A stretch of DNA of 64,000 nucleotides from Halovivax gelatinilyticus. Its GTDB lineage: Archaea; Halobacteriota; Halobacteria; Halobacteriales; Natrialbaceae. This document shows positions 43,140 through 51,334 of the stretch, piece by piece. The translations under genes were made by a program, and so were the position numbers. Location of the stretch: positions 943,992 through 1,007,991 of the forward strand of contig NZ_CP101322.1 in NCBI RefSeq assembly GCF_024300625.1, read 5' to 3'. Each line of letters begins with the position of its first letter. The stretch's first letter is position 1. The notes under the pieces were generated by a model. The model worked only from the letters and a program-made list of their open reading frames with translations. It ran no database searches and was not told the origin of the DNA.

Positions 43140-44117
43140 TTAGTTTGCCGTGTGTCTCAGTTCGGGGTTGACGACCTTCTCCAGCGAGCGCCCGATGAAG
43201 AACACCGACATCACGAACAGCATGATGCAGATGCCGGGCGGGAAGGCCCACCACCAGGCCTCGCGAAGCGCGCCCTCCGTGCGAACGTCGTAAATCATCT
43301 CGCCCCAGGAGATCATCCCCGGCGGACCGAGTCCGAGAAACGAGAGGCTCGCTTCGGCGATGACGGCCCAGGCGACCGCGAACGCGGCGTACAGCGAGAT
43401 CAGCGGCAAGACGTTTGGCATGATCTGGACGTACATGATTCGGCCGTGGCTCGCCCCGATCGCTCGGGCGCTCTCGACGTAGGGTCGTTGCTTGTGACTC
43501 AACACCTGCGATCGCACCACCCGGGCGGTTCCGCGCCAGAGGATCAGGACGATCGCGATGATCACGTTGGTGAGGCTCGCACCGAGGATGAACACGAGCG
43601 CGATCGCGAACGGCAGGAACGGGATGCCGTAGATGACGTCGGTGATCCGCATCAGGATGTCGTCGACCCAGCCGCCGAAGTAGGCGCTGACGATCCCGAC
43701 GTTCGCGCCGATGAAGACGGCCATGAACGCCGCGACCGAGCCGACGATCAGCGTTACGCGCGTCGCCGCCAGGAGTTGCGAGAGGACGTCTCGACCCAGA
43801 CTTGTCGTCCCGAGCGGGTGCGACCAGGTCGGTCCGTGGAATCCGTCCGCCGGTCGAGCGCTCGGCTCGTACGGCGCCAGCGAGAAGGGCTGGAGCGTCA
43901 CGTAGGCGGGACCGATCGACACCTCGATCGGCCGCGCGAAGATGCCGACGAAGACGAAGACGGCGAGGATGAGCAAGCCGATCTGTCCGAGGCGATCCTC
44001 CTTTACCGCCCCGGCCCAGCTCCGCAGCGCGTTGATTCGTCGACGCCATCGAATTCCGCGCGAGTCGACGGCGTCGACCTGCTGTTCGGTCGTATCTGAC
44101 GGTGTTTCGAGGCTCAT
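43140..44117 (-). CDS. Peptide/nickel-type ABC transporter permease (DppC type)
   Basis: A 325-residue permease. A cytoplasmic N-terminal segment and first helix (GLLILAVFVFVGIFA), an extracellular loop (about residues 60-105) with HPLGTTSLGRDVLSQLL, the DppC family signature, and five further helices follow. The coupling EAA loop reads ARAIGASHGRIMYVQIMPNVL. It overlaps the preceding permease gene by 4 bases (ATGA). It forms half of the transmembrane channel. Confidence 0.93.
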   Translation of the reverse strand: MSLETPSDTTEQQVDAVDSRGIRWRRRINALRSWAGAVKEDRLGQIGLLILAVFVFVGIFARPIEVSIGPAYVTLQPFSLAPYEPSARPADGFHGPTWSHPLGTTSLGRDVLSQLLAATRVTLIVGSVAAFMAVFIGANVGIVSAYFGGWVDDILMRITDVIYGIPFLPFAIALVFILGASLTNVIIAIVLILWRGTARVVRSQVLSHKQRPYVESARAIGASHGRIMYVQIMPNVLPLISLYAAFAVAWAVIAEASLSFLGLGPPGMISWGEMIYDVRTEGALREAWWWAFPPGICIMLFVMSVFFIGRSLEKVVNPELRHTAN

Positions 44118-45094
44118 TCGTAGCTCACCCGCGGGTCGAGATAGAGGTACGCCATGTCGGCGACGAAGTTCATCACGATGACCGCCGTTCCCATGAAGAA
44201 GAACGTCGCCATCGCCATCGGGTAGTCGTTTCTGGTGACCGAATCGACCATCTCGCGCCCGATTCCGGGCCAGTTGAACACGGTCTCGATGATGACAGAC
44301 CCGCCCATGGCCGCGCCGGTCGCGATCGCGACGACGGTGACCAGCGGCAGGACCGAGTTACGTGCGGCGTGTTTGTAGAGGACCGTTCGCTCCGGAAGGC
44401 CCTCCGCCTTCTTCATCTCGATGAAGTCGGCTTTCAACACCTCCAGCATCGTGTTTCGCATCAAGAGCGCGGGCGTCGCCATGTAGAAGATGGCGCCTGT
44501 CAGCGCCGGCAGGATGAGGTGTCTGAGAAAGTCGACGTTGAGATACCGGTCGGCCAGGTTCATCGTCAGCGTTCCGCCGTAGCCGCCGATGCCGGCGCGC
44601 GGAAGTAGCCCGAGCTGGAAGACGAAGATCCAGATCAGGATGATCCCGATCCAGAACTCGGGAGATGATCTCGCGACGAGCGTGGCGACGATACCGCCGC
44701 GTTCGAACCGGCTTCCCCGGAACCAGCCCATCGCCGCGCCGAACAGGACGCCGATCGTGTAGGCGATCAGCAGGGCGGTGAACATGAGGACGACCGTGTT
44801 CAAAAACAGCGGGAAGATGAGTTCGCTGACCGGGCGGTTGTAGTACGTCGAGTCGCCGAAGTCGCCGCGCGTGAGCGCGGTGATGTACTCGAAGTACTGG
44901 ACGTAGAGCGGCTGATCGAGGCCGAGTTCCTCGATGCGAGCGTCCCGTATCGCGGGATCGGGGTAATCCATCAGAAAGCGCGTCGTCGGATCGCCGGGGA
45001 CCGCCCGAAACAGGACGAACAGGACGGTAATAAAGGCCCACAGCGTCAGCACGAGCTGGAAGACCCGTCGAAGTACGTATTCTCTCAATCCCAT
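44114..45094 (-). CDS. Peptide/nickel-type ABC transporter permease (DppB type)
   Basis: A 326-residue permease with the DppB N-terminal signature LRRVFQLVLTLWAFITVLFV and GDPTTRFL, followed by about five more helices. The coupling loop reads KKAEGLPERTVLYKHAARN (ADxIEMKKAEGLP pattern). It follows the binding-protein gene with a 162-base gap on the same strand, and overlaps the DppC gene. Confidence 0.93.
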   Translation of the reverse strand: MGLREYVLRRVFQLVLTLWAFITVLFVLFRAVPGDPTTRFLMDYPDPAIRDARIEELGLDQPLYVQYFEYITALTRGDFGDSTYYNRPVSELIFPLFLNTVVLMFTALLIAYTIGVLFGAAMGWFRGSRFERGGIVATLVARSSPEFWIGIILIWIFVFQLGLLPRAGIGGYGGTLTMNLADRYLNVDFLRHLILPALTGAIFYMATPALLMRNTMLEVLKADFIEMKKAEGLPERTVLYKHAARNSVLPLVTVVAIATGAAMGGSVIIETVFNWPGIGREMVDSVTRNDYPMAMATFFFMGTAVIVMNFVADMAYLYLDPRVSYE

Positions 45095-45256
45095 CGGTTA
45101 CGAGTGGTGTCGCGTTCGTTCATCGTGTCAAATTTCGTTGGTAGCGTGTTCGATGTCGCGTTCTCGTCCGCTCCAACCGCCCGTTCGGCCGGGAACCCAT
45201 CCCGTAACCGACGAGGCGGTCTCGGAACGCTGGTCCGCCCGCTCGTCCCGCTCGAA

Positions 45257-46849
45257 TTACAGGTATCCACCTTCCTCAAGTTCGTCTCTCGCCGCGTCGA
45301 GATCCTCCGTGTACTCGCGAACGTCGGGATTGTGCCAGGTCTCGACGGCCGGCGAAATCGGCGAGTGCGTCACCGTTCCCATCCCGCCCCGGATCGTCTC
45401 GACGAAATCCTCCTTCGGGACGCAGTAGGAGATGGCACGGCGGATGTGGACGTCGTCCATGTGGTCGCGACGCATGTTGTACGAGAGTTTCGCGTGTCCG
45501 ACCGCGTCGAAGCTCGCGAGGTCGACGTGGTCTGCGTCTCGCAATCGTTCGAGCTGGGTCACGGTCGGATCCTGGCCGGCCATGTCCAGATCACCCGTTT
45601 CGATCTCGTCCATGATCGTCGCCTCGTCTCCCGGTACGCGGATGAGCCGCCCGATGTTCGGCGGCTGGAAGTGGTCGTCGTACCGGTCTAGTTGGAGCTC
45701 GACTTCGCGTTCCCAGTCGACGAACTCGTAGGGCCCGCTACCGACGTACTCGTCGTCGGTGTACTCCGTGGGATCGTCGACGTCACCCCAGACGTGCTCC
45801 GGGAAGACGTAGATCTGTGCCAGCGCGTTTCGCTCGAACGTCGCGTCCGGTTCGCTGAGATAGAACGTGACCTCCTGGCCATCGATCTCCATCTCTTCGA
45901 TCGGGTCTAAGTACACCGAGTACGTCGGCGAGTATTCGCCGAAGAGTTCGTAGGAGAACACGACGTCTTCGGGCGTGACCGGCTCTCCGTCGTGGAACTC
46001 GTGATCGTCTCTGATCTCGACGGTAAATTCCGTCCCGTCGTCGGAGATTTCCGGTTCGTCCGTCGCGATCCAGGGCATCGGATCGCCGACGTCGTCGAAC
46101 CGGTAGAGCTGGTCGTAGATGAGCCGGATGAACTGCCGGTCCGGCGTCGCCATGTCCTGCATCGGATTCAGCGAGATGATGTCGGCGGAGTAGCCGAAGG
46201 TGACCTGGTCGACGCCGTCGGCCGGCTGGGCGTCCATGAAGTTCCAGAAGCCGTTGAGCCCTTCACCGAGCGTCGCGTTGACGCTCTCTAACGTTTCGGT
46301 GTTCCACGGGTGGTCGCCACCTTCGTTCGCGATGTAACAGCGCGGCTGGTCTTCGGCGAGGATCTCCTGAGCTTCGAAGACGAGTTCTTGTCGAGCCTCC
46401 TGGTCGGTCTCTTGTGCCTGTGCCTCCGCGATCTCGTCGTACTCCGGATTCTCGTATCCAGGTGTATTACGACCACCGGGATCGGTGAAATCCGAGTGGT
46501 GCATGTCCATGAGGAAGATGTGCGGGTCGATTCGTTCGGGGGTCCCACCCCAGCCCAGCAACGAGATGTCGTAGTCCCGGTCGCCGAATAGCTGATCGAC
46601 GTGTGGATCGAACGGTAACTCCTCTACGTCGACGTCGAACCCGACTTCTTCCATGTTCTCCGCGATGAGGTGACCGATTTCGTTCCGGTCGGGATTCGCT
46701 CCCGACGTCGGAATGATGAACTGTAGCTCATCGACGCCCTCTAACTCGTCGTCGTCTCCGAACCCGATGCATCCCGCCATCGCCGACATGCCGATAGCAC
46801 CACTGGCACCAACCGCGCGCAGGTATGACCGCCGCGAATGTGAACGCAT
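45257..46849 (-). CDS. ABC transporter substrate-binding lipoprotein (family 5)
   Basis: A 530-residue extracellular solute-binding protein of the peptide/nickel family. The signal is twin-arginine and lipobox type, SRRSYLRAVGASGAIGMSAM followed by AGC with lipid-modified C27. The mature protein has the two-lobe SBP_bac_5 signature with FTVEIRDDHEFHDGEPVTPE and DVVFSYELF (about residues 270-298). A 200-residue N-terminal portion (residues 50-210) resembles the C-terminal half of the family, so the order of lobes may be permuted. ATG 46849 is chosen from the TATA position. Substrate unknown. Confidence 0.88.
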   Translation of the reverse strand: MRSHSRRSYLRAVGASGAIGMSAMAGCIGFGDDDELEGVDELQFIIPTSGANPDRNEIGHLIAENMEEVGFDVDVEELPFDPHVDQLFGDRDYDISLLGWGGTPERIDPHIFLMDMHHSDFTDPGGRNTPGYENPEYDEIAEAQAQETDQEARQELVFEAQEILAEDQPRCYIANEGGDHPWNTETLESVNATLGEGLNGFWNFMDAQPADGVDQVTFGYSADIISLNPMQDMATPDRQFIRLIYDQLYRFDDVGDPMPWIATDEPEISDDGTEFTVEIRDDHEFHDGEPVTPEDVVFSYELFGEYSPTYSVYLDPIEEMEIDGQEVTFYLSEPDATFERNALAQIYVFPEHVWGDVDDPTEYTDDEYVGSGPYEFVDWEREVELQLDRYDDHFQPPNIGRLIRVPGDEATIMDEIETGDLDMAGQDPTVTQLERLRDADHVDLASFDAVGHAKLSYNMRRDHMDDVHIRRAISYCVPKEDFVETIRGGMGTVTHSPISPAVETWHNPDVREYTEDLDAARDELEEGGYL

Positions 46850-46869
46850 GTGTATTGGCATCAACCCAC

Positions 46870-46880
46870 ATTATATAATA
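46870..46880 (-). promoter_or_regulatory. Promoter TATA box of the peptide ABC operon
   Basis: The minus strand reads TATTATATAAT, centred about 26 bases before ATG 46849. This is one of the strongest TATA elements in the window. Confidence 0.7.
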
Positions 46881-46898
46881 CTATTGCAGATTTTCATG

Positions 46899-46929
46899 AA
46901 TATCCAGCCATTTATGATGGCCGAATATT
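46899..46929. promoter_or_regulatory. 31-base inverted repeat upstream of the ABC operon promoter
   Basis: The arms AATATCCAGCCAT (46899-46911) and ATGGCCGAATATT (46917-46929) match at 11 of 13 positions across a 5-base spacer (TTATG). It lies about 18 bases upstream of the TATA box, a position suited to an activator, or to a repressor that blocks TFB. Confidence 0.6.
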
Positions 46930-47064
46930 ACATGAGTTTTACACAGCGATGAAGTTCTTCATAAATTGGTAAATTTTGTGAGCGTTGGGTGCAATATGGC
47001 ACCACAGCGAACGAGGAGGCGAGACAAAACGTCGCCTATCCACCGTCGAATCCGACGAATCGAG

Positions 47065-48897
47065 CTATGCTTCGTGAATTCGCTCGCCGCGGTTCAACCG
47101 CGTCGCGATCGAGAACGTCTGTTCGGCCTCGCGTCGCGTCGGGGTGTGAGCAGCGACGTACCTGGCGGTCGCGATCAACGGGAGTCGACGGTCTCCCTCC
47201 GTCTCTGCGAGATCGTGTTGAGCGAACGCCGCCTCGACGTTCTGCAGCGTGTGGAACCCGGCGTCCTCGCGGAGGAGACCGTGGCCGAGCGTCCGCTTCA
47301 GATCGGTAACGTCGCCCCCGCAGTCGACGTGTTCGGCGACGAGTCGACCGGCCTCGTTCACCGCACCCTCCTCGTCGAACGTGTCGAGGAGATCCGCACG
47401 GATCGTCTCCGGGTCGCGACCCGTCTCGTTGTCGCCGGGTTCCGGAATCGGCGCCGGCGGCGCGTTCAAGAAGCGATCGAGGTAGACGCTCATCGCCGCG
47501 TCGAACACGCCGCGGTAGAGCCCGACGGCGTCGGTCCGCCGGGTCGCCCGGTGAACCGCGTTCGCGTACGTGAACGTGTGGTGGACGGTGTTCCAGTCGG
47601 AGAACTCGTTCGCCGTGGCGAACCGCGCGACGCGGGTCGCGGCCGCCCTGGCCACCGCCGCGGCGAGCGCCTCGGCGTCGGCCCCCTCGCCGATCGCCGT
47701 CGCGAGCGCGTCGACGATTCGTTCGGGGTCGTCACCAAGCAGCGCTTCGTGGAAGTCGTCCGGTTGCGACCACGCCTCTCCGTCGCCGTCAGCCATCAGC
47801 GCCTCGACGCCAGCGGTGTCCATCACGTCCTCACCGTAGACGTCGGCGAGCAATTCGACGAGGTCGACCGGCCGCCGCCAGGACGACGTCTCGTCGCTGC
47901 GCGTCGCCGTCGCCAGCGGCTCGACGAGCGAGGCGAGCGTATCCGCGACGAGCCCGTCGCCCGCGGCGGTCGCTCCCGGCTCGGTTCCACGACCGCCGTC
48001 CGGCCAGCCCACCGCGTCGAGGCTCTCGAAGGCCTTGTTGGCGAAGTCGAGCGTGTGACCGGTCGAGAGGTACGGATGATCCGTCGCCGCCGTGAAGACC
48101 AGGTCGGCCAGGGCGGCGTCGTCGTAGCCGGCCGCGACGGCCGTCCGGAGACAGCGCTCGGCGCCGTCGACGTCCCTGACCTCGATGCAGTCGCGAAACC
48201 ATGATCGAAGCCGGTCGAGCGACGGTTCGCTCGTCGAAAAGGACGGCTGATCGAAGTGGGGCGCCTCGCCGGCGCAGTCGCTCGCGACGTGGCGCACGCC
48301 CGTGAAGAGCGCCCGTTTTCTATCCTCGGGGTCGAGCGTCTCGAGCAGGTTCGCCATACAGCCGAGGATCGTCAGTCCCGACGACCAGCCCGTTTCGCGG
48401 TAGGTCGTCCCGAACGCGAGCGTCGAGGCGATCGGCTCTCGCGGATCGACGCCGGCGTCTGTCAATCCGATCGTCGATTTGGCGACGACGAGCCGGAGGT
48501 TCTCTTCCATCCCGCTCTCGAGGCGGTCCGCCCAGTGGTCGGCCGGTGGTCGTTCAAGCGGCGGATCCGGATCGACGTGGACGGTTCCGTCGCGGACCAA
48601 GACCGGATACGTCCGAACGTCGTCAGCCCACGGATCGAAGGTGTCCCCGCAGGAGAGTTCGAACCGTGCGTGGTGCCAGTGGCAGGTGAGGATTCCGTCC
48701 TCGACGGTCCCATCCGAGAGTGGAAAGCCCATGTGCGGACACCGGTTGTCCACCGCCCGAACCTCGCCCTCGTGGTGAAAGAGCGCGATCGCCGTTCCCT
48801 CGGGCGTGACGAGTTTTCGGCCCTCGGCTTCTAATTCGACCGCGTCCGCAACCGGGACGTACCGATCGTCCCCGGTTTCGCTCGAGTCGGTTGCCAT
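47065..48897 (-). CDS. Rieske [2Fe-2S] protein fused to a large domain of unknown function
   Basis: A 610-residue cytoplasmic protein. Residues 12-105 form a Rieske ferredoxin-type domain with C53-x-H55 (NRCPHMGFPL) and C72-x2-H75 (TCHWHHARFE) binding the 2Fe-2S cluster. The remaining 500 residues are mostly alpha-helical, with motifs FTGVRHVASDCAGEAPHFD, AATDHPYLSTGHTLDFANKA and NTVHHTFTYANAVHRATRR. The recurrent His and Asp residues suggest a metal- or substrate-binding helical repeat domain, possibly related to oxygenases of the questin oxidase type. No oxygenase or reductase partner lies nearby. Confidence 0.75.
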   Translation of the reverse strand: MATDSSETGDDRYVPVADAVELEAEGRKLVTPEGTAIALFHHEGEVRAVDNRCPHMGFPLSDGTVEDGILTCHWHHARFELSCGDTFDPWADDVRTYPVLVRDGTVHVDPDPPLERPPADHWADRLESGMEENLRLVVAKSTIGLTDAGVDPREPIASTLAFGTTYRETGWSSGLTILGCMANLLETLDPEDRKRALFTGVRHVASDCAGEAPHFDQPSFSTSEPSLDRLRSWFRDCIEVRDVDGAERCLRTAVAAGYDDAALADLVFTAATDHPYLSTGHTLDFANKAFESLDAVGWPDGGRGTEPGATAAGDGLVADTLASLVEPLATATRSDETSSWRRPVDLVELLADVYGEDVMDTAGVEALMADGDGEAWSQPDDFHEALLGDDPERIVDALATAIGEGADAEALAAAVARAAATRVARFATANEFSDWNTVHHTFTYANAVHRATRRTDAVGLYRGVFDAAMSVYLDRFLNAPPAPIPEPGDNETGRDPETIRADLLDTFDEEGAVNEAGRLVAEHVDCGGDVTDLKRTLGHGLLREDAGFHTLQNVEAAFAQHDLAETEGDRRLPLIATARYVAAHTPTRREAEQTFSIATRLNRGERIHEA

Positions 48898-49280
48898 GTG
48901 ACGAACCAGCACGGAGAGGTACAAAATCGTTCCCTGAAACGGTTTTTTGTCTATGATTTGATAGGCGGCAGTCGATCATCCCTCGCTCGGGAAGCGACCG
49001 AATCCGTGCGATCGGTTCTCGGCAGAAACGATGGCACAACGGTGTGTACCAGCTGCCCTTCGTCAATTCAGCGCCGAGCTGCCAGACCGGCACGTATCGC
49101 CCCGTCCGCCACCGCGACCGTCGAATACCACCGGTCGACCGAGTTCGCGGGTATCCCGGCGCCGACTCGATCGGCGGGTTCGCAGGGTCGAACCGGCAAC
49201 AGCGTTCGTCGTGGTACCTGAAACACTCGTGCCCGCGCCAGCGTCCATATCCAGAGAATCGTCGATCAAGATCTCGCGGC
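48898..49280. other. 383-base intergenic region between the Rieske gene and threonine deaminase
   Basis: I see no gene here that I can support. A 61-68 codon minus frame (49063-49269) lacks family features. A TGATTTGATA element near 48953 may belong to the Rieske gene promoter. The G/C content is near the window's average. Confidence 0.4.
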
Positions 49281-50492
49281 CTAGGCCACCTGTGCGACGG
49301 TGTATCCGGCGCGTCTGATATCCGCCATCAGTTCCTCGGCGTGCTCGTGACCGCGCACCTCCAGGTCGAGTTCGACCTCCGCGTCACTGAGTTCGATGTC
49401 GCGCGAGGTTCGGTCGTGGTGGATCGAGTAAATGTTCGCGCCGTGAGAGCTGGCGATCGCGAGCAGTTCCTCCAGCGAACCGGGCCGATCCTTGAGGACG
49501 GTTCGGATCTTGAGATACCGGCCCATCTCGACCAGCCCGCGCATGATGACCGTCGTCAGGGTGTTCATGTCGACGTTGCCGCCCGACAGCAGCGGAACGA
49601 TCACCTCGTCGTCTGCATACTCGAACCGCTCGAAGATGGTCGCCGCCAGGCCGACGGCCCCGGCCCCCTCGACGAGCGTCTTCGACCGTTCGAGCAGGTA
49701 GACCATCGTGACCGCGATTTCCGCGTCGGAGACGGTGACGACCTCGTCGACGTACTCGCGGATGTGAGCGAACGTGCGCTCGCCGATCGAGCGCGTCGCG
49801 ATGCCGTCGGCGATCGTCTCGACGCCGTCGATCGTGACTCGCTCGCCCTTCTGGAGCGATGGCGCGGCGCTCGAGGCGCCCTCCGCCTGGACCCCGACGA
49901 CGCGGACGTCGGGATCGATGCCCTTGACCGCGGCGGCTATTCCGCTGATCAACCCGCCGCCACCGATCGGGACGACGACCGTGTCGACGTCCGGACACGC
50001 TTCGACGATCTCGAGGCCGATCGTTCCCTGGCCGGCCATCACGGCCTCGTCGTCGAAGGCGTGGACGTAGGTTCGGTCCTGCTCGCGTTCGATCTCGTGA
50101 GCCTTCTCGGCGGCCGCGTCGTAGTTGGGACCGAAGAGGACGACCTCCGCGCCGTAGTTTCGGGTGGCCTTGACCTTCGCCGTCGGCGCGTGCTCGGGCA
50201 TGACGATCGTCGAGTCGACCCCGACGCGCGTCGCCGCCAGCGCGACGCCCTGAGCGTGATTTCCCGCGCTCGCGGCGACGACGCCGCGAGCTTTCTCCGC
50301 CTCCGAGAGGGTTGCGATCCGGTTCGTCGCCCCGCGAATCTTGAACGCACCCGTCCGCTGGAAGTTCTCGAGTTTGAGGTGGACCTCCGCGCCCGTCATG
50401 GCGCTGTAGGTGTGTGAGTACTCGAGCGGGGTCTCGCGCGCCGTCTGCGCGACGCGGTCCCTGGCGGCCTCGACGGTCTCGAGATCGAGCAT
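49281..50492 (-). CDS. ilvA: Threonine ammonia-lyase (threonine deaminase)
   Basis: A 403-residue PLP enzyme that converts threonine to 2-oxobutanoate and ammonia. The PLP lysine is K51 in NFQRTGAFKIRGA; SAGNHAQGVAL follows, and the phosphate-binding loop is PIGGGGLISGI. A C-terminal ACT domain (about residues 325-400, DRPGSLEELLAIASSHGANI) offers amino acid feedback control. The length and ACT domain match catabolic/biosynthetic threonine deaminases of archaea. Likely feeds isoleucine synthesis or threonine breakdown. Transcribed alone. Confidence 0.93.
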   Translation of the reverse strand: MLDLETVEAARDRVAQTARETPLEYSHTYSAMTGAEVHLKLENFQRTGAFKIRGATNRIATLSEAEKARGVVAASAGNHAQGVALAATRVGVDSTIVMPEHAPTAKVKATRNYGAEVVLFGPNYDAAAEKAHEIEREQDRTYVHAFDDEAVMAGQGTIGLEIVEACPDVDTVVVPIGGGGLISGIAAAVKGIDPDVRVVGVQAEGASSAAPSLQKGERVTIDGVETIADGIATRSIGERTFAHIREYVDEVVTVSDAEIAVTMVYLLERSKTLVEGAGAVGLAATIFERFEYADDEVIVPLLSGGNVDMNTLTTVIMRGLVEMGRYLKIRTVLKDRPGSLEELLAIASSHGANIYSIHHDRTSRDIELSDAEVELDLEVRGHEHAEELMADIRRAGYTVAQVA

Positions 50493-50822
50493 GCGAGAGG
50501 CTACTCAGGGGGTCGATTTAAGGATTGTAGTCGAGTGCGGCCGTTCGAACGGCGGCCCACCCGGGTGTGACAGGTGCCGGGGTCGACTCGAAAGGGAATA
50601 CACGGATGCACGGCGCGTGACGTGCAATCGTACTCGGGCGGGGATAGCACATAAACGTAGGGAAGGCGGAGTGAAAGTGAAAACGATAGACTGCGGCGAG
50701 GTGAAATCGCCGTCAGACGGCAGGCAGACGGACGTCATTCGGCGGGTTCGTCGCGAACCGGGCGGCGCATCACGTCCGGTCGACGATCTCCGAGACGTCA
50801 ACCCGCGACGGTCTCCGAGGCG
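50493..50822. other. 330-base intergenic region upstream of ilvA
   Basis: No gene seen; short ORFs have shadow composition. A duplicated 25-base unit (50781-50830) covers its right end. A/T-poor; I see no obvious TATA element for ilvA except a short AAGGATTG near 50520. Confidence 0.4.
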
Positions 50823-50830
50823 TCAACCCG
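50781..50830. repeat. Tandem 25-base repeat at the 3' end of the cyclotransferase-like gene
   Basis: CGACGATCTCCGAGACGTCA plus ACCCG at 50781-50805 is repeated at 50806-50830 with two substitutions (23 of 25 identical). The right copy contains the stop codon of the 50823-51263 gene. Confidence 0.75.
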
Positions 50831-51263
50831 ATTTGTCGGTAACGTGCACGCGAGACGGGCCGACGTGCGTTCGAACGCGATCTTCGAACGATCCGGAACC
50901 CGGCCACGTGCCGGGTGCGTCGAGTCGGCCGGGATCGCCGACGTAACACCAGACGGCGTCCGACGCGACCGAGGGGTGGTCTGCGGTGACGGGGACTCGA
51001 ACGTACAGTCCGCGGTCGACGCCCTCGTAGGCGTCGAGCGCGCCGAGGCCGGTCTCGTCGACCGCGAGCAACCGGCCGTCGGTCGATCCTCCCGGTACGA
51101 GCGTCGGATACTCGCCGTCGACGCGATCGAGTCCCGAAAGCGCGGCCGATCCGCGAAATTCGTACCGCCCTGGGCCGACGACGGCCGCCGCCCGGTCCGG
51201 ATCGGTCAGCGTGCCGTAGACGAAGACGATGGGATCGCCAGCGGGTGATCGTTCGGGTGTCAC
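50823..51263 (-). CDS. Gamma-glutamylcyclotransferase-like protein (AIG2 family)
   Basis: A 146-residue member of the GGCT/AIG2 superfamily. The characteristic glycine-rich loop is VYGTLTDPDRA (residues 15-25). The putative catalytic Glu is E80 in LDAYEGVDRGLYVR, followed by a beta strand VRVPVTADHP. Members release 5-oxoproline from gamma-glutamyl compounds or repair gamma-glutamylamines. The start is GTG 51263. Divergent from the MATE gene. Confidence 0.85.
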   Translation of the reverse strand: MTPERSPAGDPIVFVYGTLTDPDRAAAVVGPGRYEFRGSAALSGLDRVDGEYPTLVPGGSTDGRLLAVDETGLGALDAYEGVDRGLYVRVPVTADHPSVASDAVWCYVGDPGRLDAPGTWPGSGSFEDRVRTHVGPSRVHVTDKSG

Positions 51264-51334
51264 GGGTTTCGTTTCGCGGGCGAACGCCTTTCCGTTATCG
51301 GGACGCTTTAGCTCCGGCCGGAATTTCGATTCGT

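Noticed and set aside
49063-49269. Minus frame of 68 codons between the Rieske and ilvA genes
   Set aside because: Low-complexity Ser/Arg composition, no promoter or family features.
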